Assembly (NCBI GenBank): GCA_022561415.1
Contig: JADFRH010000078.1
Coordinates: 1-8,978, forward strand
Direction of reading: 5' to 3'
Source of the DNA: Planctomycetota bacterium
Lineage (GTDB): Bacteria > Planctomycetota > Phycisphaerae > UBA1845
DNA length: 8,978 nt
The notes below the pieces were generated by a model, which ran no database searches, was not told the origin of the DNA, and saw only the letters and a list, made by a program, of their open reading frames with translations. The position numbers and the translations under genes were made by a program. Numbering within the stretch: position 1 is the stretch's first letter; the number at the start of each line of letters is the position of its first letter. Of the stretch, positions 1-6,541 are shown in pieces.

Positions 1-2005
1 AACGGAGCCGGGTGTCATCCATCATCGTCCACTCATGAATACTGTCTGCGAAGTCACTGCCGCTGCCGATATCGGTGAGTCCGGGCTCTGTGTTGAATCC
101 AGCCATCCGGGTTAAGCCACGGGCCCGCTCATCGGCATCGATAATTAAGGGGCGCCGCCCATCCTTGGTGGCGGCCACCGCGAGCGTGAACGGTCCTTCC
201 AGATCGCCATCGACTTTGGTCAGATACTCACGCGTCGTGAGCTGCTGCTGATACTTCTGAATGTCCTTGACGCCCCACAATCCGTCACGTGCCGGCAGAT
301 TCATGACGGTTTCGATCGCCACGCCTTCGGGCGTCTCACCCGTCAGATCGAGCGGCGTGGACCAGGGCAGCGTGACCTGTCGCGAAGCCGCTCCCGACAC
401 GATGTCGTGATCCGAAACCTCGACATTCCCGATCATGTAGAAGTTTCTTGACGCCGCGTACTTTCCCGGCGCGATGCTCACGGCCTGCAACAGAAGCGCA
501 GACGTATCAACCTTGATCCCCCAATCTCCGCTGAGGTAGTCGTTGTATTCATAGGTCGAGGGAATCGGACCGAACGGGCCGGGATACCAGCCGGCCACGA
601 ACAGCGCCCGCCCCGACTCACCCACCGCCTTGAGGACGGCCTCGCGATGATTGGGACCAAACGGCGCCTCGAGACTCGGTCGGCCCATCGCCCCGCGCTT
701 CGGCGCCGTGGGCTTCATGACAACATAGATGGTGCGCGTCGGAGCCGGGTCGATTACCGGTGGCGTCTCGCCCGTTTTGAGATCCCAATCCCGGACGATG
801 AAGTTCGTGTCCTCGAGCTGTTGCTTCATGGCCGAATAGGGCGCCGGCGGCTGACCCGGCATGAATCCGCCCATGAACGGCGGCGGGCCTCCGTAGCGTG
901 CGAAGACAACGGCCGTTTGCTCTTTATGCGTCGCTCGAAGAATCGCGGAGGTCAGTTTCTCCTCACCCTTGAACGCCCGACTCTTGAACCCGGCGCCCGC
1001 GCCCTGTTGAACGGAGGGCCAGGTCGAGCTGAAGTCCACGACGCGGGCATCGTCGTCGGTCTCGACGAGAATGGGATTGGCCGTCGGCTGCAACTGAGAC
1101 ACGAGGTCGTCAAATTTCAGCGGTTCGAGTTCGTTGAGCTTTGTGATCTCCCCCTCGAGGGCAGCCACCAAATCGGCATACCGATTGCCGGCGCTCTTGA
1201 GGAACTGCGACTCGGCCGGGGACAGATCGGGATTGCGCTGAAGCTGCTCGGTGCCGAACTGATTTACGTCCTTGAGCGCCTTGCTGACTTGCCGGTAGAG
1301 ACTCGACAGCGTCATCTTGGCGGCCGAGTACTGCGGCTGGTCGGACAGACTGAAACCGTCGATCTGCTCCCGCGTCGATTCGAGCGTACCGCTCAGGCGC
1401 GACATGAGCTGTTCGACGGGCGCCAGGGCGGCCTGAGTCGCACCCCCGCTCATCTGCCCCCCGGCCCCGGCGTCGGCGTCGGCGATCTGACTCAACTCGG
1501 ACTGGATCAGTGCCCGCAATTGTCCGTCCAACTCATTCGTGTACTTGTCCACGCGCTCGCGGTAGGCGCCGAGTTCCTCCTTGAAGACCGTCTTTTCCGC
1601 GAGGCGGTCAAGCAACGCAACGAGCTTCTCACGGTCCTTGAGCGGGTTGACCCACTCGGCCGCAATCTTGGAACGGTTCGTCGCCTCGTACAGGTCGATC
1701 AGGTCTTGAACGCTGCGGCGATAGCGCGGCTGATCCTCGTCCTCGCGATCGGTCTCAAAATAGAGAGACGTGATACGGACGTTGGCGTCGAGACCGCGTA
1801 GCAGGTTCTCCGTGCCCTCGCTGAGGCTGTTGACGCCGGAGGAGGTCATGTCCCATCGCTGCGGTATGGAGTAGGCGATCACCTGGGCGACGACCACCAC
1901 GGCCACGGCAAGGATAACAGCCACCATGACGTTGGTGCCCACGAAGAGTCGCCGGGCGCCCGAGGCCTGGGATACGTGTGTGTCGGAGCCGGTTCCTACT
2001 GCCAT
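1..2005 (-). CDS. GldG-like ABC transporter auxiliary protein, membrane-anchored (3' end beyond window)
   Basis: The frame is open without a stop from the ATG at 2005 to the left edge, giving 668 codons; the C-terminus is outside the window. The start has a GGAG about 8 bases upstream and overlaps the end of the permease gene by 10 bases, which implies translational coupling. A hydrophobic helix at residues about 22-47 is followed by RWDMTSSGVNSLSE (50-63), typical of the N-terminus of GldG/ABC_transp_aux proteins. Residues about 110-330 are charged and helix-prone, probably coiled coil, broken near 170-195 by an Ala/Gly-rich stretch. Around 368-390 a Pro/Gly/Met-rich loop sits between a predicted strand (TAVVFARYGG) and a helix. 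The family usually ends in a second membrane helix, not visible here. The likely role is an extracytoplasmic partner of the ABC transporter encoded just upstream. The substrate is unknown. Gliding is not implied, because these cassettes also occur in non-gliding bacteria. Confidence 0.85.
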   Translation of the reverse strand, partial: MAVGTGSDTHVSQASGARRLFVGTNVMVAVILAVAVVVVAQVIAYSIPQRWDMTSSGVNSLSEGTENLLRGLDANVRITSLYFETDREDEDQPRYRRSVQDLIDLYEATNRSKIAAEWVNPLKDREKLVALLDRLAEKTVFKEELGAYRERVDKYTNELDGQLRALIQSELSQIADADAGAGGQMSGGATQAALAPVEQLMSRLSGTLESTREQIDGFSLSDQPQYSAAKMTLSSLYRQVSKALKDVNQFGTEQLQRNPDLSPAESQFLKSAGNRYADLVAALEGEITKLNELEPLKFDDLVSQLQPTANPILVETDDDARVVDFSSTWPSVQQGAGAGFKSRAFKGEEKLTSAILRATHKEQTAVVFARYGGPPPFMGGFMPGQPPAPYSAMKQQLEDTNFIVRDWDLKTGETPPVIDPAPTRTIYVVMKPTAPKRGAMGRPSLEAPFGPNHREAVLKAVGESGRALFVAGWYPGPFGPIPSTYEYNDYLSGDWGIKVDTSALLLQAVSIAPGKYAASRNFYMIGNVEVSDHDIVSGAASRQVTLPWSTPLDLTGETPEGVAIETVMNLPARDGLWGVKDIQKYQQQLTTREYLTKVDGDLEGPFTLAVAATKDGRRPLIIDADERARGLTRMAGFNTEPGLTDIGSGSDFADSIHEWTMMDDTRLR

Positions 2006-2715
2006 CGTCGCATCTCCAACCGCTTGACCGTCAAGAACAGAAACAGACCCGTCGTCGAGAGGAAAAAGGCGACGTGGTTTACGTCCACCATGCCGCGGAC
2101 GAAGTCGAAGAAGTGCGTGCGGACCGACAGGTGTTGCAGCACCGCTCGCGGCCAGCCCTCGACCTGTTGGGCCAGCCCGTGCGAGGCGAACGTCATAAGC
2201 GCTAGCAGGGCGAACGCCAGCAGCACGGCGATGATCTGGTGCTTCGTGCAGGCGCTGAAGAACAGCCCGATCGAGACGTACATCGCCGCCAGCAGAAACA
2301 GCCCGATGTAGTTACAAACGAGCAGCCAACCGTCGACCGGGCCGAAGAAGCTGAGCAGAAGCGGGTAGACCAAGAGCGTGGCGGCCAGGACCAAAAAGAA
2401 GCCGAACGCGCCGAAGAACTTGCCCAGAACCACCTCGGTCTCGGTGACCGGTACGGTCATGAGCGTTTCGATCGTGCCGGCGCGAAACTCCTCGCTGAGT
2501 AACCGCATGGTGAGCATCGGCACCACAAACAAGAGAATCAACACGATCCAGAACTCGAACAGGTTGCGGAGCGACGACTCGCCACCGTTGACGAATACGC
2601 CGAGACCGAACGCCAGCCCCGTCGAGAACAGAAAGACGGCCGCGACCGCGTAGGCAATGGGGGAGAGGAAATACGCTCCCAGCTCACGCTGTGCCAAGAC
2701 CATGATGTTTCGCAT
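1996..2715 (-). CDS. ABC-2 type transporter permease, GldF-like
   Basis: This is a 239-aa integral membrane protein of the ABC-2/GldF permease family, the channel half of the exporter whose ATPase is encoded upstream. It begins MRNIMVLAQRELGAYF, a typical short amphipathic N-terminus. About six hydrophobic segments follow, near residues 19-42, 52-73, 100-125, 133-155, 160-182 and 215-233. The conserved cytoplasmic motif EEFRAGTIETL at 75-85, after the second segment, is characteristic of this family. I chose the ATG at 2715 because GGAG lies 6 bases upstream and the family begins here. The frame stays open to 2838, with an alternative ATG at 2739, but that extension is Arg-rich, unlike the family, and the 2739 ATG abuts a strong hairpin. 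The stop overlaps the start of the GldG-like gene by 10 bases. Confidence 0.9.
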   Translation of the reverse strand: MRNIMVLAQRELGAYFLSPIAYAVAAVFLFSTGLAFGLGVFVNGGESSLRNLFEFWIVLILLFVVPMLTMRLLSEEFRAGTIETLMTVPVTETEVVLGKFFGAFGFFLVLAATLLVYPLLLSFFGPVDGWLLVCNYIGLFLLAAMYVSIGLFFSACTKHQIIAVLLAFALLALMTFASHGLAQQVEGWPRAVLQHLSVRTHFFDFVRGMVDVNHVAFFLSTTGLFLFLTVKRLEMRRWQ

Positions 2716-2738
2716 TGCTGTCTCCGTTGTCTTACTCA

Positions 2739-2764
2739 TCCGTCGAGAAAGGATTCTCGACGGA
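2739..2764. promoter_or_regulatory. Perfect intercistronic hairpin (11-bp arms, 4-base loop)
   Basis: TCCGTCGAGAA at 2739-2749 and TTCTCGACGGA at 2754-2764 are exact reverse complements around a 4-base loop. The structure lies between the ATPase stop (2842) and the permease start (2715), ending about 24 bases before the permease ATG on the minus strand. No T-run follows it, so it is not a standard intrinsic terminator. It could be an mRNA processing or stability element, an attenuator, or a dyad-binding site. The symmetry is directly visible; the function is inferred. Confidence 0.6.
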
Positions 2765-2841
2765 GCAAAACTCGTAATTCTACGCCGAAATCCATGGCGG
2801 TCCCGGCGCGGCGGGACTTGGCCATGCCCCGCGGCCACCGG

Positions 2842-3798
2842 TTAGGGCGTCGCGGCGGTCGAACGGTCACGCTGCCGGGCGGTTACCTGGATGAAGAAGT
2901 CTTCCAGGGTTGCCCCTTCGAGTCGAAGCTCGCGGAGCGGCCAGCCCTTGGCCGTGGACATCTTGTACAGCGCCCCGCGGACGTCCTCCTTGGGCTTGGG
3001 CTCGATGGCCAGGCGCACCCAACCGTTCGACGCCGTCGCCGTAACCCTTTCGATACCGGCCAATGCCTTGGCACTCTCCTCGATCGCGTCCGCCGGGCCG
3101 CGCATCTCGGCGATCACGCGTGCCTTGGCGCTGATCTGGTCGCGAAGCTCCGCCGGCGAGCCGCTGGCGACGATCTTGCCGCCGGCGATGATGATCGTTC
3201 GGTCGCAGATCTGTTCGACCTCGTGCAGAATGTGCGAGCTGAGCAGCACCGTGTGCCGCTCGCCGAGTTCCTTGATGAGACTGCGTGTCTCGCGAATCTG
3301 GGTCGGGTCGAGCCCGATGGTGGGCTCGTCCAGAATGAGCACGTCCGGGTCGTGCAGAATCGCGTCCGCGAGCCCGACGCGCTGCTTCATTCCCTTGGAA
3401 AGCTGGCCGATGGGTCGGTCGATGAAGTCACCCAGCCAGCAGCGATCGGCCACCCGGCGGATGGCATTCACCCGATCCGGATAGGAGAGACCGCGGAGCT
3501 TGCCGCGAAAGTGCAGGTATTCGCGGACCCGCATTTCTGGATAGAGCGGCGTGGATTCCGGCAGATAGCCGACGCGGCGACGCACGTCCATCGAGTTCTT
3601 GAACACGTCGAAGCCGGCCACGCTCGCCGAGCCGCCGGTCGCCGGCTGAAAGCAGGTCAGAATGCGGATCGTCGTGCTCTTGCCGGCCCCGTTGGGACCG
3701 AGGAACCCCACGACCCCGCCCCGCTCGACGTGGAACGAAATGTTGTCCACGGCCAAGACCGGCCCGAAACGTTTGGTTAGATTGGTGACCCGAATCAT
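2842..3798 (-). CDS. ABC transporter ATP-binding protein, GldA-like
   Basis: This 318-aa cytoplasmic ATPase would power the permease encoded next. Motifs from the ATG at 3798 are: Walker A GPNGAGKST at 34-42, ABC signature LSKGMK at 133-138, Walker B VLILDEP at 153-159, D-loop GLDP at 162-165, and the switch histidine in LLSSH at 189. The Q-loop region reads GYLPESTPLYPE (77-88), with Glu in place of the usual Gln, as I recall is common in GldA-type ATPases. A C-terminal domain of about 90 residues ends in the familiar TLEDFFIQVT stretch. The frame is open upstream to 3918, but MIRVTNLTKRFG is the normal family N-terminus and an AGGG lies about 9 bases ahead of it. A promoter candidate lies at 3891-3918. 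The gene is followed by 126 non-coding bases holding a hairpin, then the permease gene. Confidence 0.92.
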   Translation of the reverse strand: MIRVTNLTKRFGPVLAVDNISFHVERGGVVGFLGPNGAGKSTTIRILTCFQPATGGSASVAGFDVFKNSMDVRRRVGYLPESTPLYPEMRVREYLHFRGKLRGLSYPDRVNAIRRVADRCWLGDFIDRPIGQLSKGMKQRVGLADAILHDPDVLILDEPTIGLDPTQIRETRSLIKELGERHTVLLSSHILHEVEQICDRTIIIAGGKIVASGSPAELRDQISAKARVIAEMRGPADAIEESAKALAGIERVTATASNGWVRLAIEPKPKEDVRGALYKMSTAKGWPLRELRLEGATLEDFFIQVTARQRDRSTAATP

Positions 3799-4156
3799 GT
3801 CAGCCGCCCTGCGTGTATCCCTGTGAAATTCCCGATGAATCTGATCGTCCCGGCCAAAGCGTGCCCCACCACCGGGACAAGTAAGCGGGAAAAGTAACAG
3901 CCCGCCACCGGCTGTCAAGCCCGCTCGAACGAACGGCTCGGTGATCCCAAACCGCCGCGTTCCAGCGGGTCATGCGTCGCAGCAAGCGAGCCGGTTCACG
4001 GGCTTTTCATGGAATTCCGGGGCGGTTTCGACGTCTGAGTCTTGACGACCGCCGGGCCGGGTTCCGGTCGTATCTTGTCGGGCGTAGGACAGAGGGAGTC
4101 GGGATGACCGCCAGTCTACCTATGTGGAGCGGCGGCTCGCTCCGCAGTCGATCCGC
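3799..4156. other. Intergenic region between the cupin and the ABC cassette
   Basis: These 358 bases hold no gene I can support. The part nearest the ATPase contains the promoter candidate at 3891-3918. Just after the cupin stop there is a 6-bp-arm inverted repeat, GGAGCG at 4126-4131 and CGCTCC at 4138-4143. No T-run follows it on the minus strand, so it is at best a weak terminator. Frames open across the rest have no family-like content. I see nothing else in 3919-4125. Confidence 0.5.
3891..3918 (-). promoter_or_regulatory. Candidate sigma70-type promoter for the ABC cassette
   Basis: On the minus strand a perfect TTGACA (3918-3913) is followed after 16 bases by TACTTT (3896-3891), with TGT immediately before it as in an extended -10. 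Transcription would start near 3884, leaving a leader of about 86 bases before the ATPase ATG. The -10 box matches the consensus at only three of six positions, and promoters in this lineage may differ from E. coli, so this is a candidate only. Confidence 0.4.
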
Positions 4157-4516
4157 TCACAGGTGCTCCGGGGCGTCGACGGTGCGTTCGTTGCGGATGT
4201 TGCCGGTGTTCACGGTGGACTTCGGCTCGAAGAGCATCACATGCGTTTCCTCTTCCGCGACGGGAAGGTGCTCGACGCCGCGCGGGACGATGATAATCTC
4301 GCCCTCGCCGACCTCGACGGTCCTGTCGCGAAACCGCATGGTTAGCCGCCCCTTGATCACCAGGAACATTTCGTCCTCGTCGTCGTGGGTGTGCCACATG
4401 AACTCGCCCTTGAGCTTGGCGAGCTTAACGTGGCAATCGTTGACCTGGCCAATGACCTTCGGGTTCCAGTATTCACCGAAAGCGGCGAGCTTCTGAGCGA
4501 TGTTGATCCTATCCAT
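4157..4516 (-). CDS. Small single-domain cupin protein
   Basis: This 119-aa protein is a single cupin beta-barrel. Cupin motif 1 includes WHTHDDEDEMFLVIKGRL, giving likely metal ligands His42, His44 and Glu49. Motif 2 includes VPRGVEHLPV with His83 as the fourth ligand. The whole protein resembles the widespread small cupins often annotated as 'mannose-6-phosphate isomerase-like' because of the fold; no specific reaction can be assigned. The complete ligand set suggests it binds a divalent metal. The start at 4516 is supported by GGAAAGG about 4 bases upstream. The frame is open to 4540, but the extra eight residues lack support. A perfect 7-bp dyad at 4542-4560 lies just upstream. The gene is 64 bases after the unknown gene on the same strand, and either co-transcription or its own regulation is possible. 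Confidence 0.88.
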   Translation of the reverse strand: MDRINIAQKLAAFGEYWNPKVIGQVNDCHVKLAKLKGEFMWHTHDDEDEMFLVIKGRLTMRFRDRTVEVGEGEIIIVPRGVEHLPVAEEETHVMLFEPKSTVNTGNIRNERTVDAPEHL

Positions 4517-4541
4517 GACGCCTTTCCGAACTGCACCCACG

Positions 4542-4560
4542 TGTCAACATACCGTTGACA
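4542..4560. promoter_or_regulatory. Dyad upstream of the cupin gene, possible operator
   Basis: TGTCAAC (4542-4548) and GTTGACA (4554-4560) are perfect inverted repeats around the 5-base spacer ATACC. The centre lies about 35 bases upstream of the cupin ATG, within the 64-base gap after the unknown gene. The short stem and the lack of a following T-run argue against a terminator. The symmetry fits a dimeric repressor site or a small hairpin. Each arm contains TTGACA, but no convincing -10 box follows on either strand. Confidence 0.4.
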
Positions 4561-4580
4561 GTCTCCTGTTTCCCCATTCG

Positions 4581-5390
4581 TTAACCGCGCAACCTCGTAT
4601 CCTTGAGTGGGATATTCGCCTGCGCATCTTCTAAGGCGGTTGCTCCGCTGGTTCTTATCAATGCCGCGAATGACGGCACCAGGTCCTCCAGCAATTCTTG
4701 ATCGGGTACGGCGTGGCGAGTGCGGCTAGCTGCGGGCAACTTGGGGTCATTGCAGAGAATGATCTCCGCCATGGGCCAGAATGAGGCACGACTCGCCGCA
4801 TCTTTTCGAAGTCCCAGCGCCTCGTAGAAACCATCCGGCGGATCCATTCGTGCCATGCCACCCACGAAAATTGTCTGCCGGTGTTTGGAAACGTCGTGAA
4901 GCTCACGGACTCGAGCGATCAACTGCGATTCGCTCTGCCATACTCCCTGGATCGTTGGGAAGATCTGGCTGTAGCCTTGCAAAGGCGCTAGGGGTCGGGT
5001 CTTTGACGGGGCGCCAAGGATATCAAAGGGACCAATGCGCTTCAGTTCCTTGGTATCCGTTACGTCTCGGAAGCCGGTTGGAAGCACTACCCAACCAAGC
5101 GCGTTTAGCGCAAACGTAAGGCACTCCAACGCTGAGTCCATTTGGAACAGGATAGATGCCAAGTGGTACTCGGTTTCGGTCGGAACCCGAACGCGCGGCA
5201 GCCATGCGTGAACATCGAAGTAGTGCTGCTGAACTCCATACAATCGGGCGTAGAAGCCATAAAGACCACCGCGAAACTCGCCAAACCAGTCGCCCGCGCC
5301 TCCGAGGTTGTAGTTCTGACTCGCAATCAATGCGAGCTGATCCAGAGCTGCAAAGGGGGCAAGTTCGAATTGAACTGAGACCTTCGGCAA
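4581..5390 (-). CDS. Unrecognised protein of about 269 aa, lower GC than its neighbours
   Basis: I do not recognise the family with confidence. The protein appears soluble, with no signal peptide or membrane helix. It has aromatic-rich helices (DWFGEFRGGLYGFYARLYG), a helix MDSALECLTFALNALGWV, and near its C-terminal third RVRELHDVSKHRQTIF. A 'KHR' placed after a helix like this recalls poorly characterised HEPN-like or other all-helical proteins, which is only a hint. I chose the TTG at 5390 because GGAGGA lies 7 bases upstream. The frame continues open to a TTG at 5528, but that extension runs through repeat-like DNA and overlaps the hydrolase gene. Other possible starts are GTG at 5444 and 5435, which lack a clear ribosome binding site. 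Sampled lines are about 53-60% GC, against about 70% in a sampled ATPase line, which suggests separate acquisition. Confidence 0.7.
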   Translation of the reverse strand: MPKVSVQFELAPFAALDQLALIASQNYNLGGAGDWFGEFRGGLYGFYARLYGVQQHYFDVHAWLPRVRVPTETEYHLASILFQMDSALECLTFALNALGWVVLPTGFRDVTDTKELKRIGPFDILGAPSKTRPLAPLQGYSQIFPTIQGVWQSESQLIARVRELHDVSKHRQTIFVGGMARMDPPDGFYEALGLRKDAASRASFWPMAEIILCNDPKLPAASRTRHAVPDQELLEDLVPSFAALIRTSGATALEDAQANIPLKDTRLRG

Positions 5391-5439
5391 GGTTGCATCC
5401 TCCGCCGCACAACGCCGCGATTCAACGGAGCCCACGGCT

Positions 5440-5516
5440 AACACGGCATGGTCATGGTAATTAAGTAATGGCAATAGGGGTAACAGGGGATAGTCACCTA
5501 GTTCCTTGGTTCTCCC
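5440..5516. repeat. Repeat-like intergenic stretch, possible remnant of a REP/IS200-type element
   Basis: On the plus strand this stretch has successive ATGG-type units (CATGG, CATGG, TAATGG), then ATAGGGG, AACAGGGG and GATAGTCACCTAGTTCC. The TGA that ends the hydrolase lies inside it (minus strand GGTGACTATCCCC). The run resembles, from memory, a dispersed motif of the form GGGGACAGTCACCTATTT seen in many environmental genomes near IS200/REP-associated tyrosine transposases. No transposase and no second copy are present in this window. The identification is therefore inference, while the biased repetitive composition is directly visible. Confidence 0.3.
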
Positions 5517-6399
5517 GTAGTTGTTCAATCATCATCCGCAGGTGACGATTGAAATCGACGGGTTTCTCTAGCATGAGAAAGTGCCCAACATCCGAGATAA
5601 GCACCGCATCGAAATCACCGTACTTGCGGTTGATCTTGACCTCGGTTCGAAACGGCTTGGCCGCGTTTATCGCACGAACGGGGACACCCGCGGCCGCCAG
5701 CGCCGACTTCCAGTCGAATCTGTTGTAATCGGCCAACAGCTCTATTGCCGCTCTGCGATCCACCCCGCCGGCCTTTTCCAAGATCGACTTGAGTATCTCG
5801 CTGCCGGGATCGGCGAAGAACCCGCTCATGAAGCGCTTCCATGCCCCCTCGAAATCGTGTTCAAATCTCTTGACGAATCGATCGGACGTCTCGGCGGGCA
5901 TGGTAAACTCCACATTGTGGACGGAATCCACGGCCACAATGCCCCGAAGGATACCCCGTAGCCTGGGCGCAGCCGCAAGCGCTACGGGACCGCCCATGGA
6001 ATGACCGACGAGGACGACTTGGTCAAGCTTCAAACCGCGAACAACGGCCGCAACATCGGAACCGAGCCCGTCGATCGACCACGCATTCCGGTCCGCCCCC
6101 GAGGCGCCGTGTCCGGGAAGGTCGATGGCAATAACGCGATGCGACTTGCGAAACTCCGGAACCTGGAAGCGCCAATGAGTGCGATCACAGGTCCATCCAT
6201 GGATGAAAACAATGGCCGGTTCGCCGTGGCCCTCAGAGCTATACGCAATGCGAACCCCATCCTCCGCACGAACGCTACCGATCTCAGGCCCGTCCGTCGA
6301 GACCTTGCCGTGACCAGCCGTGTGTCGCCCGGGACTTGAACAACCAACAAAGGCAAGCAAGATTGCTATCGTGCTCACTCGGAGAAATGGGCTTGTCAT
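5494..6399 (-). CDS. Alpha/beta hydrolase, predicted lipoprotein
   Basis: This 301-aa protein begins with a lipoprotein signal: hydrophobic residues 5-18, then FVGC with lipidated Cys20. It should therefore act in the envelope. The alpha/beta-hydrolase fold shows the oxyanion-loop HGW at 67-69, DLPGHGASG at 93-101, the nucleophile elbow GHSMG with Ser134, and a C-terminal DVGHFLMLEKP with catalytic His273. A cap domain lies between about 160 and 235. The region where the catalytic acid is expected reads AINAAKPF (243-250); related proteins usually carry Asp near here, so the triad may be incomplete or the acid shifted. The substrate is unknown; such proteins may be esterases, lactonases or other hydrolases. 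The start at 6399 has GGAG 8 bases upstream. The last residues (RENQGTR) and the stop fall in repeat-like DNA, so the original C-terminus may have been altered. Confidence 0.88.
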   Translation of the reverse strand: MTSPFLRVSTIAILLAFVGCSSPGRHTAGHGKVSTDGPEIGSVRAEDGVRIAYSSEGHGEPAIVFIHGWTCDRTHWRFQVPEFRKSHRVIAIDLPGHGASGADRNAWSIDGLGSDVAAVVRGLKLDQVVLVGHSMGGPVALAAAPRLRGILRGIVAVDSVHNVEFTMPAETSDRFVKRFEHDFEGAWKRFMSGFFADPGSEILKSILEKAGGVDRRAAIELLADYNRFDWKSALAAAGVPVRAINAAKPFRTEVKINRKYGDFDAVLISDVGHFLMLEKPVDFNRHLRMMIEQLRENQGTR

Positions 6400-6480
6400 G
6401 TGCCGGCTCCAAAGAATTCGATGGCACCGATGAGGGTAGGGGCTTGCCGCATCTACGCGCGCTCCATCGTGGCCGTCAAC

Positions 6481-6509
6481 AGTGTACTGCGGAAACCGGT
6501 GACGGTCAC
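6481..6509 (-). promoter_or_regulatory. Candidate promoter for the hydrolase gene
   Basis: On the minus strand GTGACC (6509-6504) and TACACT (6486-6481) are spaced by 17 bases, each matching the sigma70 consensus at four of six positions. A start near 6474 would leave a leader of about 75 bases before the hydrolase ATG. It lies in the 142-base gap after the lipoprotein gene, which also holds GC-rich GGCGCC inverted repeats close to the lipoprotein stop but no T-run. Confidence 0.3.
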
Positions 6510-6541
6510 CTGCTAGGGCGCCCGATCTGGGGAGAGGCGCC

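Noticed and set aside
647..1801. Long plus-strand open frame of 384 codons
   Set aside because: It is the complement of the GldG-like gene in a GC-rich region; its Arg-rich translation shows no family motifs, while the minus frame encodes a coherent protein.
2794..3780. Plus-strand open frame of 328 codons
   Set aside because: It lies opposite the ATPase gene, which has all ABC motifs; the plus frame has none.
4126..4143. Possible terminator after the cupin
   Set aside because: Only a 6-bp stem with a 6-base loop and no T-run on the minus strand; kept only as a note in the intergenic entry.
3972..4496. Plus-strand open frame of 174 codons
   Set aside because: It overlaps the cupin antisense and the translation is Ser/Arg-rich without recognisable content.
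4542..4580. TTGACA boxes as promoter -35 elements near 4542-4560
   Set aside because: No acceptable -10 box at 15-19 bases on either strand; the sequence is better explained as the arms of the dyad.
5474..5496. Similarity of TAGGGGTAACAGGGG to a homing endonuclease (I-SceI) site
   Set aside because: The match is partial, no endonuclease or intron is nearby, and a repeat-element remnant explains the composition better.
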